Source of the DNA: Bacteroidia bacterium
GTDB lineage: Bacteria > Bacteroidota > Bacteroidia > UKL13-3
Direction: 5' to 3'
DNA length: 64,000 nt
Assembly: GCA_025454875.1 (NCBI GenBank)
Contig: JALONP010000001.1
Span: forward strand, 124,001-188,000
The translations under genes and the position numbers were made by a program. The notes beneath the pieces were generated by a model. It had not been told where the DNA came from. It searched no databases and was given only the letters and a program-made list of their open reading frames with translations. Below are positions 54,780 through 64,000 of the stretch, one piece after another; position 1 is the stretch's first letter, and each line of letters starts with the position of its first letter.

Positions 54780-57700
54780 TTACCTCATTAAATATATTTT
54801 GCCGGTGTTTTGGATAAAATAATTGTCTTTCACCGTTTCCTTATGCTTTATCGATTGGCCGTTTAGTTGCGTTTGCACTTGGTATAAATAAACACCATTG
54901 GCTAAACGATCGCCAAAATTGTCTGTTCCATCCCAAACAAAAGTAGAAACGTTATGCCCTATTTTGATTGGGCCAAATTCATCTTGCCGAACTTCACGCA
55001 CCACCTTCCCTGTGATAGTCATAATTCGAACCAATAAACCATCCGGAGGCTGCGAACCAGTTACGGTAAATACAAAGCGCATTTGGGTTGTACACGGATT
55101 GGGATATGGATAAAAATGGGTAATGCTGCTCTCATTTACAACATTAAACTCTACTTCATAACCATTCGTCCCAGCTGCATTTCCACTCGCATCTTTGCTC
55201 AACACTTTAAATTTATAAAGTCCGTCTGCTAAAGCTTGAGGTTGGTATCGTAACTCAGCTTTGTTTTGAGAAGTAGATGCGGGGATAAATTGCATCTCAC
55301 TGCTTTGAATAGGAATTTGGGTGTAGTTTGCATCTGTCGGTTTTTTAAGCCATACAGCAAACGTACCCGTATCAATTTGCAACTTAAACGGATTGGCATC
55401 TGTTGAGCTAATTCGTATAGTGGGTGACGGTGAAACATAATCACCATTCATGATTCGGTATCCATCAAACGTTACATCCATCAATGGATTTGACTGATCT
55501 GTTGCAACCTCAATTGCTTGTGTGTAAATATTATTCACTAGGTTACGTTCTGCAATCATTCGGTTAGGATTAACTGTTACCACCATTTGGCACTTGCCCG
55601 AAAGTGTTGTTGTAGCCAAAGTATCACCAATAATAAAAAATTGTTGCGGGGCAAGTGGGGCAAACTTTTGCAATTGACTGTATTGCAATGTTCGATCGCT
55701 GCCAAACAACTCTATTCTTACAGGAACACTATCCATTGGCTGTGTCGACACGTTTTGAAACGCAATTTGAAAACGCACCGAGTCGCCTTGATCAAGCTTC
55801 GGTTTGTAAAATACATTTTTAATGGTAGGTGCCAAAGTACCTTCTGGCGCAGCATCATAGAGCACTGACCATTGAACAAGTTGGCTCGGGGTGCGCGCAA
55901 TAGAGTCTGTCATTAATAGTTTTAACCGCACAAAAGGATACGTTTGGAAAGGCACATCTGTTATGGTGTATTCATTAGGTCCATTCCACTCCTTTAACAA
56001 GGTGTCTTCACCAAAACCTTTGTTGCCCCAAAGTTGAATTTTGAGAATATCAGTTGACATAGGCTCCCTACTGCGTGTAGCAATGCTTACTGTTTTCCAA
56101 CTTGTTGATGGCCCAATTAGTGAAGACATGAGTTCACCTGATTTTTGAAACCCTTGCAATACTGATGTAGCAACGACCAGATTAGCTGTATCGGCTGGGT
56201 TTGGCGCATTGTATAGGTTGTTAAAAATCGTATCTTCGGCTATCGTGCCAGGGGTGCTTCCTTTGCGGCCAATCATTGCAAATGCCGAATAAAAATTTTG
56301 AATTGCTGCAGTTTTAGTCGATCCTATTTTTGTAAATGCAGCACGGGTTTGTGGAGTCCAAGTATCTGAACCAACATTGTAATAGCTATAAGAGGCCACA
56401 ACATAGCCATCAGGTACTGAGTCAATAAACCGTTGAAACTCTTGCTGACCAATAAGTGTCTTGGTATCAAATGTATAATACTTATGTCCAAAACTACTTG
56501 GAAAAGAACAGTTAATTGGAAAACGCGGATTCACAAATGGCTGCAAGGTAACAGGGTTAAACAAAATACACACAACACCGCCTGAGCCAATACAATTAAA
56601 AACACCAGGGTTCAATGGTTCCGGATATAACACCCCTAACCCACCATGTACCCACCTTCCAATTTTCACGGTTAACAATGCACTAAAATCTAAAAAGTTA
56701 AATGTATTTTGAGTTGAGTCCCATACCAAATCGGTAGTACCATTGGTTTTAAATTGTTTAGGTGCAACTTGGCTCCAACCTAACCTACCTGATGAAACAT
56801 GGCTAAAACTTTCAGTAACCCAATAACCACCTTCGGCAAGAGGAACATTGAGTCTGGCACGCCAAAAATAAGCAACTGTATCTTCTGATTGTTGCAATGC
56901 TACTTTCCAAGTTGCTAAGTTCGGTGCTGAAACTATTCCTGACGTTTTAAGCCAGGAGGAATTAAATAGTGGCGTAGTATCCAACTCAAAAATAAATTCA
57001 TTTTGAGCAGCAAATACATTATTGCTTTGTGCGAGCAGCATTACCGTATCATTGGGAACAACCTGATAAGGATAAGGCTCGATGAGTTGTAAACCTTGCC
57101 CTGGCAAAAAGTAGGTAAAGGTTGCTGCATTGTTTTGAGCGGTAATTTCTGACACCGTATTCAATGGATTTAAAGTAACTTCAAACACATTGTTGCCCAC
57201 CATTTGGTTGTCTTTCCCTGGAACCCAAACAAAAAAAGTGTCTTTATAAAACAATGGAGATTTGATAAATGGTCCATAAGTAAACCGCCTTCCATCTGGT
57301 AACGTTCGGGTCAAGGTAAATGAAAATGAATCGGACGTGGCTTTGGCCAAATTACGCGCAATAATGGCTACCGCAAATGAATCATCTTGTACAGTGGCAT
57401 TTTGAGGAAAAACAAATAAGTCGGAATTTTGAATTGCATAATCCGGTTTAGAAGGCTGGTAAATGACTACAGCAGGATCACCTTGATAAAGCCACTGCGT
57501 GATATGCGACTTCGAAACTTCGTCAGTTCCAGGAAAATTGGCTGCTATTGATTGAATAAGTTTGCCAATTGGAACACCATATTGGGTTACGGTATAACGT
57601 TGGTAAAAGCTATTCAACAACGTGTTGAGTTGGTTTGTGTAAGAAAAGTTGGTATGAGCCAACCACCCTATTGCGCCTTTGTTAGGAAAACACAGATAGT

Positions 57701-59771
57701 TTTTTGCGTAAACATCTCCAGAATTACCTGGGTCTTCTACATTGGCATTTCCCACATTGCAACCGCTGAAGTAATACAATGGATACTTCCGAGGATTGTT
57801 AAGTTCAAAAATGTTCCCAATATCCATATCCAGTACTGTTAAAGATGCATGTCCGTAAAAGGAAACCATGCTCACACCACTATTTTGCACTGCCAAAATA
57901 CGCTCACGCAAATTAGCCTGTTGTGAACTTAAAGAGTTTTTATTAAAAGTAGTTACATTCGCTCCAACATAAGCACCTTCAATGGTTTGTTCATTTGACT
58001 TAAATTGGTTTTGAAATGAAATTTGCTCGGCCTCACCAGTACCTCCAGTTACGTGCAACACTTCTTTTCGCCATGGCAAAATCGAATCAGGTGCCGTTTC
58101 GTAATCAATTAGTTTTGCTAAATAATTATTGAGTTCTTCATTCGTTGCAGCTGGAATTCTACCAGTGGCTATTTGAGGATAAACACCATTGTTTGTGATA
58201 CCTGAAGTAAATAAATGATCTGAAGAAGGTACACCAATTGCAGGAACCAAATTTTGTTGGTAATACAACCCGTTGTTTCTGGTTAAGTTATTTTGGTAAC
58301 CTCTTCCTGCTAATAATAAATACTCTGGAGCAATATTCGAATTTTGAATGATATGTGAAGCAAACTTTCGAATTGCCAATGGATGAACCTGACCAAAGGT
58401 GTAAGTATTATATAACTGTTGGGTAGTAACAGTAAGTACTTTAAAACGACTGCTTCTGTACTGCGCATAACTAGTAGCTGCAGGCAATAAATTGTCGGAA
58501 GTAACAATTAGAAACTCATAATTTTCTCCTGGATCGGGAATATTGAATACAATGGGCTGCAACTTTGAAACTGGAATACGATTGAGGCTATCTGTTAAAA
58601 AAATGGCATGTGGCACACCATCATTTGTAATCAATCCATTTACCACCCCACTACTGTAAGTTGTTACAATACGTTGGTTTAACGTTAAATCATACAATAC
58701 TGGATTTTGCTGCAAGCCATTACCATAGTTTACAAACTGCAGCCTCGATTTGAGCCCTCCTTTATGGTGATTAACAGAAGCAAGCAACTGAGTAGTGTTT
58801 AGCAATTGCGGCTCTCGTGCATAGGTTAAAGTCACAAACGCCAACGAATTAAAATCAGCAGCAACGCCTAAGTCATTAATTACCCTTAGGCTAAAATCGG
58901 TTGTATTGTTTCCGATCTGGTTAACATTAACTGTTCCCGACAAATTAACAACATCATAACCTCTGTATGTTCGATCGGCTAACTGAACGTATCCATTATT
59001 ATCGCCTCCAACCCAAAGCTGGATATGGTGATTCACATTACTGGTCGTTGCTGCATTGGATGTACCTAAAACCTTGGCAGCAAATGTTGGGGTAAAAGAT
59101 GCGGCAGACTTTGCTGGCGTTTGGAGTGAAAAAATACGCTGGGTGCCCGCTCCAACACGATAGCTAGCCCACCCTTCACCCAAATCATATGCAGAAAGAT
59201 AATACCTTACTTCAGAGGCAATACCTGCATAGTCTTGACCTTGATAGTACTCTTCAAATGGAACCGACCTCACTTCACTTAGCACATAATCTTGTGGGGT
59301 GTATAAGCCAAAATTAACATCTGATGTTTCTATCATTCGCAATCCATTCCTGACACTTGTATCGGGAAGAACAGTTAAAAAATAATAAGAGGTGTCGGAG
59401 TATAAACTTTTAAAATCCAACAATTGAGCCGAGGCTGGTGTGTAAAGCATACTATCCATCTTGCCATCATTGGGCTTAGCATAAAACTCAATTACATCTG
59501 TACTGTTAAAAACACCATCTGCTTGACCTCTAATAAAAATTGGAACCTCGGTACCATTTACAAAAAGCTGAAAACGTTTAGGATGAACCCCGGATAAAGA
59601 TAAGCCACTATTTGCGAGTGTAGTTGAATCGATGGTATATATGCCTGAATTGGCAATGGGAAACTTAAAATAAGGTTGATAGGTTTTAATCCAATCGAAA
59701 CCAAACTGTGCGTTTGAAATTACCGTTACTGTAAGCAGCACGAATAACAAGTTTATCTTTACAAAACGCAT
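54780..59771 (-). CDS. PorU2-like C25 peptidase of the type IX secretion system
   Basis: The 1663-residue protein starts at ATG 59771 (the TTG at 59780 is weaker) with a signal peptide (MRFVKINLLFVLLTVTVISN). The gingipain-type C25 domain is in the middle: GRIPAATNEELNNYLAKLID, catalytic H641 (FYGHASLTVLD) and C671 (YYFSGCNVGNANV), spacing 30 as in gingipains (33). N- and C-terminal flanks hold Ig/CARDB-like strands (RNLVNNIYTQAIEV) and the end carries a FlgD-like Ig segment (TFVWDGTDNFGDRLANGVYL) without the PNP T9SS tail motif seen in cargo proteins. PorU cleaves sorting domains and attaches cargo to A-LPS; PorU2 is the name used for this long relative. The gene lies inside the glycan locus. 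Confidence 0.85.
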   Translation of the reverse strand: MRFVKINLLFVLLTVTVISNAQFGFDWIKTYQPYFKFPIANSGIYTIDSTTLANSGLSLSGVHPKRFQLFVNGTEVPIFIRGQADGVFNSTDVIEFYAKPNDGKMDSMLYTPASAQLLDFKSLYSDTSYYFLTVLPDTSVRNGLRMIETSDVNFGLYTPQDYVLSEVRSVPFEEYYQGQDYAGIASEVRYYLSAYDLGEGWASYRVGAGTQRIFSLQTPAKSAASFTPTFAAKVLGTSNAATTSNVNHHIQLWVGGDNNGYVQLADRTYRGYDVVNLSGTVNVNQIGNNTTDFSLRVINDLGVAADFNSLAFVTLTYAREPQLLNTTQLLASVNHHKGGLKSRLQFVNYGNGLQQNPVLYDLTLNQRIVTTYSSGVVNGLITNDGVPHAIFLTDSLNRIPVSKLQPIVFNIPDPGENYEFLIVTSDNLLPAATSYAQYRSSRFKVLTVTTQQLYNTYTFGQVHPLAIRKFASHIIQNSNIAPEYLLLAGRGYQNNLTRNNGLYYQQNLVPAIGVPSSDHLFTSGITNNGVYPQIATGRIPAATNEELNNYLAKLIDYETAPDSILPWRKEVLHVTGGTGEAEQISFQNQFKSNEQTIEGAYVGANVTTFNKNSLSSQQANLRERILAVQNSGVSMVSFYGHASLTVLDMDIGNIFELNNPRKYPLYYFSGCNVGNANVEDPGNSGDVYAKNYLCFPNKGAIGWLAHTNFSYTNQLNTLLNSFYQRYTVTQYGVPIGKLIQSIAANFPGTDEVSKSHITQWLYQGDPAVVIYQPSKPDYAIQNSDLFVFPQNATVQDDSFAVAIIARNLAKATSDSFSFTLTRTLPDGRRFTYGPFIKSPLFYKDTFFVWVPGKDNQMVGNNVFEVTLNPLNTVSEITAQNNAATFTYFLPGQGLQLIEPYPYQVVPNDTVMLLAQSNNVFAAQNEFIFELDTTPLFNSSWLKTSGIVSAPNLATWKVALQQSEDTVAYFWRARLNVPLAEGGYWVTESFSHVSSGRLGWSQVAPKQFKTNGTTDLVWDSTQNTFNFLDFSALLTVKIGRWVHGGLGVLYPEPLNPGVFNCIGSGGVVCILFNPVTLQPFVNPRFPINCSFPSSFGHKYYTFDTKTLIGQQEFQRFIDSVPDGYVVASYSYYNVGSDTWTPQTRAAFTKIGSTKTAAIQNFYSAFAMIGRKGSTPGTIAEDTIFNNLYNAPNPADTANLVVATSVLQGFQKSGELMSSLIGPSTSWKTVSIATRSREPMSTDILKIQLWGNKGFGEDTLLKEWNGPNEYTITDVPFQTYPFVRLKLLMTDSIARTPSQLVQWSVLYDAAPEGTLAPTIKNVFYKPKLDQGDSVRFQIAFQNVSTQPMDSVPVRIELFGSDRTLQYSQLQKFAPLAPQQFFIIGDTLATTTLSGKCQMVVTVNPNRMIAERNLVNNIYTQAIEVATDQSNPLMDVTFDGYRIMNGDYVSPSPTIRISSTDANPFKLQIDTGTFAVWLKKPTDANYTQIPIQSSEMQFIPASTSQNKAELRYQPQALADGLYKFKVLSKDASGNAAGTNGYEVEFNVVNESSITHFYPYPNPCTTQMRFVFTVTGSQPPDGLLVRIMTITGKVVREVRQDEFGPIKIGHNVSTFVWDGTDNFGDRLANGVYLYQVQTQLNGQSIKHKETVKDNYFIQNTGKIYLMR

Positions 59772-59840
59772 ACTGATCAAACGAATCCCTTTTGGTTATA
59801 GTATGGCTCGAAAATAACACTAAATTGTGTAAAACGAACG

Positions 59841-61730
59841 TTAAAAACGGTACTGAAAAATCTTGGATAGTGGCTTAAGCAATAATGTGTACCACTTAGG
59901 TTTCAAATCGTTTACTTCCCAGGCTTTCAAGTCTTCGCGGTTTGCTTTGTAACGGTTTTGTAAACTGCGGTTGCTTTGTCCACCTATGCGCATTTTAACC
60001 CAAACTTGTGGTATGTAAAAAACCTTGGCTTTGTGTACAAGTAAAAAACGAAGCATTAACTCATAATCTGCTGCAGATCGAAGTTCCGTATTAAATCCCC
60101 CGAATTTTTTATATGCTTCTTTGCGAGCAAAAAAAGTTGGATGTGGTGGCATCCATCCTTTATAAAACGAATTGGGACGGTATTTTCCTGAGCGCCATTT
60201 GCGAAGTACTTTGTCTTGGTTTTTACGGTGAACATAATCCAAATCAGCATATACAGCATCTGTATTTTCATTTTCAAACACAGAAAGTACCTGCCTTAAT
60301 ACGTTTGGCCCAGCATAAAAATCATCTGCATGCAAAAAGCCTATAACTTCCCCTGTAGCCAACTCAATGCCTTTGTTCATAGCAAAGTACATTCCTTCAT
60401 CTGGCTCTGAAATTACATGGGTAATTTGGCTTGCATACCTATTAATAATTTCTTTGCTTCCATCATAAGACCCTCCATCAATTACGATGTATTCTACATT
60501 CACCAAACGTTGACTAAGCACTGATTCAATGGCTTGGGCAATAAAATCTTTATTATTTAAAAGTACGGTAATAATGGTAATTTTAACCTTGCTAAGGGTA
60601 ACTTCTGGAAGCTGGTAAAAATGAAACGTTTGGTTCAATACTTTATCCAGCGTGAGTTCACGAAGCATCTTTGCTCTGGATGCTTGTCCCATTTGTAAAC
60701 GCAAGTCAGCGCTCGACAACAAATTATCAATCGCATCTGCCAATTCTGTGGTAGATTTTACAGGAACCAAAAAGCCATTTACCCCATCGTCAACACATGA
60801 TTTGCAACCTGCAGTATCCGTTGTTACAATTGGCCTCCCAACTGCCATAGCTTCTACCAATGATTTAGGCAGTCCCTCTCGGTACGATGGCAGGCAAACA
60901 ATATCTGCTTTCACACATTGCTCATACATATTCTCCATATGCCCTAACCACGTTAGATATCCCGGTACATGAATTCCAAATAATTCACTTTCATGCATCG
61001 TTGAAGGGTTGTTTGTGTCAGTAGCTCCTACCAGAACAAATTCGACCTTTCCTTGCCATTTTTCTTTAAGTAAAATTGCAGCTTTAATATACTCCCTCAC
61101 TCCTTTATCAAGTAACATTCGACCTGAGAAAAGCACCCTTATCTTCGACTTTACTTCGGGTTCTTTATATGCGAAGAGTTGTTCATTTACTCCAGAACCT
61201 TTAATAATGATGTGATTACCTGAGTGAACATATCCTAACTGCATGTAAAAATCTCGGTCGTCTTCATTTTGAAAAATGAACTTGATTGATTTATACTTAA
61301 AAGCAAAATTCATTAGCCCCTTTACGAGGGTGCGCATCACATATCGGGTATTATCGGTAAATACATAACCTAAACCAGCTACAGCATTTACAACCATCGG
61401 TTTTGTTTGTGCAAAGAACCGAACTGCGATAGACCCATACAATACCGGCTTAATGGTTACATGATGGATAATAACAGGATTGTGTTGGTTATAGATATGG
61501 CCTAATGCCCAAATTAGCCTAAAATCTTTAAATGGATTTTTACTAGATGAGTCGAAATCTACGTCAATAAACCCAATACCATACGATTCAATCTCTTTTC
61601 GTTTTCCTGTGTTTTTAGACACCAACAATACATGGTAACCACGATTCATCGCCTCAATTGCCAGTGGCAACCTGTGCGATAGGAAGAACCAATCGGAATT
61701 AACTACATATATAATGGTATTTTTATGCAT
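59841..61730 (-). CDS. Bifunctional glycosyltransferase, GT4-GT2 fusion
   Basis: The 629-residue protein fuses two enzymes. Residues 1-375 are GT4: YVVNSDWFFLSHRLPLAIEA, FSGRMLLDKGVREYIKAA, FVLVGATDTNNPSTM and VCLPSYREGLPKSLVEAMAV. Residues 380-629 are GT2: ITIITVLLNNKDFIAQAIES, IVIDGGSYDGSKEII, the metal-binding GFLHADDFYAG and RSAADYELMLRFLLVH. It could add two successive sugars. The linker near residue 375 (FHFYQLPEVTLSKVK) is short and the frame is uninterrupted, so this is one protein and not a sequencing artefact. Confidence 0.92.
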   Translation of the reverse strand: MHKNTIIYVVNSDWFFLSHRLPLAIEAMNRGYHVLLVSKNTGKRKEIESYGIGFIDVDFDSSSKNPFKDFRLIWALGHIYNQHNPVIIHHVTIKPVLYGSIAVRFFAQTKPMVVNAVAGLGYVFTDNTRYVMRTLVKGLMNFAFKYKSIKFIFQNEDDRDFYMQLGYVHSGNHIIIKGSGVNEQLFAYKEPEVKSKIRVLFSGRMLLDKGVREYIKAAILLKEKWQGKVEFVLVGATDTNNPSTMHESELFGIHVPGYLTWLGHMENMYEQCVKADIVCLPSYREGLPKSLVEAMAVGRPIVTTDTAGCKSCVDDGVNGFLVPVKSTTELADAIDNLLSSADLRLQMGQASRAKMLRELTLDKVLNQTFHFYQLPEVTLSKVKITIITVLLNNKDFIAQAIESVLSQRLVNVEYIVIDGGSYDGSKEIINRYASQITHVISEPDEGMYFAMNKGIELATGEVIGFLHADDFYAGPNVLRQVLSVFENENTDAVYADLDYVHRKNQDKVLRKWRSGKYRPNSFYKGWMPPHPTFFARKEAYKKFGGFNTELRSAADYELMLRFLLVHKAKVFYIPQVWVKMRIGGQSNRSLQNRYKANREDLKAWEVNDLKPKWYTLLLKPLSKIFQYRF

Positions 61731-61806
61731 GCGTTAGGCCTTGCAATTAACTTATATTAAAACAAAAAGTCACTATACTGTTATCCATTTATGGGTTATT
61801 GAGTTT

Positions 61807-62916
61807 TTAGCCAATCTGTTCAAATGTTTGTTTGTAGTATTGAATAATGTATTGCTCATCAAATGATGCGCACATTTTAGTTCGACTTGCGGCACCCATT
61901 CTAACCCGTTGTTGCTCGCCCAGTTGAATAAATGTCAACATGCACTGAGCAAGTGATTCTGCATTTTTTACTTCACACAAATAACCATTTTCACCATGCA
62001 CAATTAACTCTTTGCAACCGGTAACGTTTGTTGCAATGAGGGGCTTGGCCATAGATGCTGCCTCCATAAGTACTTTAGAAATACCTTCGCGGTAAGAAGG
62101 TAAAACCACACAATCAGCATCTCTTATTTGGTTTTTTACCTCCTGTGAGGTCCCTAAATAGTCAATGTACCCTGCTTCGTGCCATTGCATCACTGTGCTT
62201 TTCGAAACCGCACTTGGATTGTCTGCATCGGTTGGACCTAAAAGCTGAAAAATAGCATTCGGATATTGGGATTTAACTATTTGTGCTGCGTTAACGTATT
62301 CCATTACCCCTTTATCCCAAAGTACCCTTGCAATCATAAGAAACCGGATATGAGTATCATTGATTTGCTTAGGCTCTGGAGCAAATTCGGTTGTATTTAC
62401 ACCCTCACCCGGCAAAAGCACCACTTTCTGAGAGTCTACGAGTTTTTGATTGATGAAATAATCAATATCATCTTGGTTTAAAAACCATACCTGTGTTGCT
62501 TTGCTCAAAGCATAACGGTACATCTTTTTAACAAGTGTATTAATCCATCTTTTGGTTATAAATGCATATCCCAATCCGGTTATAATTGCAATACTTGGAA
62601 TTTTTAAACGCTCAGCAGCGGTTGTTCCATAAATATTAGGCTTAATGGTGTATTGAAAAATAATGTCTGGCTTAATCTTCGCATACACTTTTTTGAGCTG
62701 AGCGTATAGCTTGAGTTCTTGCAATGGATTAAGCGTTTTAGTTTGAAACTGAATGGGGTGAAAATAACACCCGAGGTTTTGAACTTCATGCGTTTTATGA
62801 TCTACCGGAGCTATTACATGTACTTCATAACCTTGTTCAATAAAGTACTTCAATACCCCCTTGCGGAAATAGTACATGCTGAATGAAGAGTTTGACACAA
62901 AGGCTATTTTTGGCAT
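61807..62916 (-). CDS. Glycosyltransferase family 4 protein
   Basis: The 369-residue GT-B protein starts MPKIAFVSNSSFSMYYFRKG. GT4 signs are IRFLMIARVLWDKGVMEYVN, AIFQLLGPTDADNPSAVSKS and CVVLPSYREGISKVLMEAAS, then ATNVTGCKELIVHGENGYLC. The segment FQYTIKPNIYGTTAAERLKI is shared in type with the first half of the GT4-GT2 fusion downstream, so the two genes look like relatives that arose by duplication. It overlaps the next upstream gene by 13 bases. Confidence 0.92.
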   Translation of the reverse strand: MPKIAFVSNSSFSMYYFRKGVLKYFIEQGYEVHVIAPVDHKTHEVQNLGCYFHPIQFQTKTLNPLQELKLYAQLKKVYAKIKPDIIFQYTIKPNIYGTTAAERLKIPSIAIITGLGYAFITKRWINTLVKKMYRYALSKATQVWFLNQDDIDYFINQKLVDSQKVVLLPGEGVNTTEFAPEPKQINDTHIRFLMIARVLWDKGVMEYVNAAQIVKSQYPNAIFQLLGPTDADNPSAVSKSTVMQWHEAGYIDYLGTSQEVKNQIRDADCVVLPSYREGISKVLMEAASMAKPLIATNVTGCKELIVHGENGYLCEVKNAESLAQCMLTFIQLGEQQRVRMGAASRTKMCASFDEQYIIQYYKQTFEQIG

Positions 62917-63995
62917 CCGTTGTTTATTACATCAATCCATTGAAGTATCGAACGTTTTTTGTCAAACTTTTTTGCCAAAACTGCATATCCGTTATCAATA
63001 AAACGTTTGCGCATTTCGGGTTGTGTGCAAAGCAAATTAATACCATTTGCAATGTTTTGCAAATCTCCTGGCGAATAAAGCAATCCATTTTCATTATGGG
63101 TAACCTGTTCCGGTATTCCGTCTATTGCAGTACTCACAATTGGAATACCGTATTGCATCGCCTCTAGTAGAACCGTTGGCATGCCTTCACGGTAGGTTGG
63201 TAAAACAAAAAGATCAATCGAACCAAAAAAGGAAGCTTTATCGTTGATATGACCAATCAATTTAAAATGTTTGTCAAGTTGAGCTTGTTTGACCTTAAGA
63301 GAAAAATCGCCATTTGTTAAATCTTCTCCTGCGCACAAAAAAGTGGGTGAAATCCCTTTTTGTAAAAGCAATACACAAATACCAATTAAGTCGTAATGGC
63401 CTTTCGACTCCCTGATATTGGCGAGTAATCCAATATTAGGGTTTTGGAGTATACTGGTTGCAATATTATTTGCTTGAACTTGAATCGAATCAATATAGTT
63501 GTAAATAACTTGGATGCGGTTTGGGTTAATTTTTTCTCGATGCACAAATGCCTCCTTCCCTGCTTGCGAGTTTGCAACCCAACAACTTACACTTCCTTGC
63601 GAAATGCGATCAATGAATACATGCCAGTGGTTACGAAAGCTATCGGTACTTCGTATATTTGAAATAATGCGTGCTTTAGGTAAAAAAATGGGTGTCAATA
63701 TTCGGGAGAAAAACTCTACTCTTAAACCAAAGTTCATCACCACATCAAACTTTTCGTTTTGCAACAATTTTTTATAAACGCTTATCGTATGAAATGGGGT
63801 AATACTTGTTTTGCCTACCAAAGTGCAACTTATTCCCTGTTTAGCAGCTTGCTCAAAAAGGGTTCCGTTGTTTTCGGCTGCTGCAAAGTGAACCTTGTAT
63901 CCCTTCGACATCAACTCAACTGCAACTTTAAGCATATTGGTTTCGGCTCCACCTATTCTAGTTACTGAGAAGAAAAAGAGTATACTCTTCGACAT
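62904..63995 (-). CDS. Glycosyltransferase family 4 protein
   Basis: The 363-residue GT-B protein starts MSKSILFFFSVTRIGGAETN five bases inside the right edge, so the gene is complete but its promoter and any upstream partners are not seen. GT4 signs are NIGLLANIRESKGHYDLIGI, TFLCAGEDLTNGDFSL, LFVLPTYREGMPTVLLEAMQ and IVSTAIDGIPEQVTHNENGL. It probably continues the glycan locus to the right. Confidence 0.92.
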   Translation of the reverse strand: MSKSILFFFSVTRIGGAETNMLKVAVELMSKGYKVHFAAAENNGTLFEQAAKQGISCTLVGKTSITPFHTISVYKKLLQNEKFDVVMNFGLRVEFFSRILTPIFLPKARIISNIRSTDSFRNHWHVFIDRISQGSVSCWVANSQAGKEAFVHREKINPNRIQVIYNYIDSIQVQANNIATSILQNPNIGLLANIRESKGHYDLIGICVLLLQKGISPTFLCAGEDLTNGDFSLKVKQAQLDKHFKLIGHINDKASFFGSIDLFVLPTYREGMPTVLLEAMQYGIPIVSTAIDGIPEQVTHNENGLLYSPGDLQNIANGINLLCTQPEMRKRFIDNGYAVLAKKFDKKRSILQWIDVINNGCQK

Positions 63996-64000
63996 CTGTT

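Overview
The window comes from a moderately AT-rich member of the Bacteroidota, probably a free-living relative of the Chitinophagia or Sphingobacteriia (rank below phylum is inference). The signs are type IX secretion (T9SS) sorting domains, a PorU2-like C25 peptidase, SBBP-repeat and Ig-repeat surface proteins, a DUF5686 outer-membrane protein, a TonB of the Bacteroidota type, a bacillithiol-type YtxJ, and promoters that fit the phylum's TAnnTTTG -7 element.

Layout. 1-6.6 kb: the tail of fdhD, a secreted PIG-L deacetylase, a Na+/solute symporter coupled to an unlisted 32-aa membrane peptide, and an MscS channel. 6.7-16.3 kb, mostly minus strand: DUF2911, an atypical SDR, an FlK-like thioesterase, ribBA, a glycosyltransferase plus LptF, a START-like protein, and a padR-pspC pair whose promoter carries a clear PadR-type operator. 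16.4-21.4 kb: PAP2 phosphatase, GT39 transferase, FdhF/YdeP-type molybdenum oxidoreductase and a small [2Fe-2S] protein. 21.6-28.8 kb is the accessory segment. It holds a three-gene MukBEF/JetABC-like SMC operon without an adjacent nuclease, a GC-rich palindromic repeat block, a GIY-YIG protein, and a three-gene operon of a 56-aa peptide, a HipA-like kinase and a HIRAN protein. 29-48 kb is mainly core and surface functions (rsmG, trxB-ytxJ operon, a very large T9SS cargo protein, tRNA-Arg, uvrC, TonB, M1 peptidase, fabI, ruvB). 49-64 kb is one long minus-strand glycan locus of overlapping glycosyltransferase genes, glf and a flippase, with the PorU2-like peptidase in its middle.

How the parts fit. 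The glycan locus probably builds a galactofuranose-containing surface polysaccharide. The PorU2-like gene abuts the next glycosyltransferase gene with no intergenic base, which fits the known attachment of T9SS cargo to A-LPS in Porphyromonas, and two likely T9SS cargo genes lie 12-20 kb away. FdhD and the YdeP-like enzyme share bis-MGD cofactor biology. The best candidates for a little-described system are the short SMC complex without JetD and the reordered HipA/HIRAN operon, which lie side by side in what may be a defence or genome-maintenance island.
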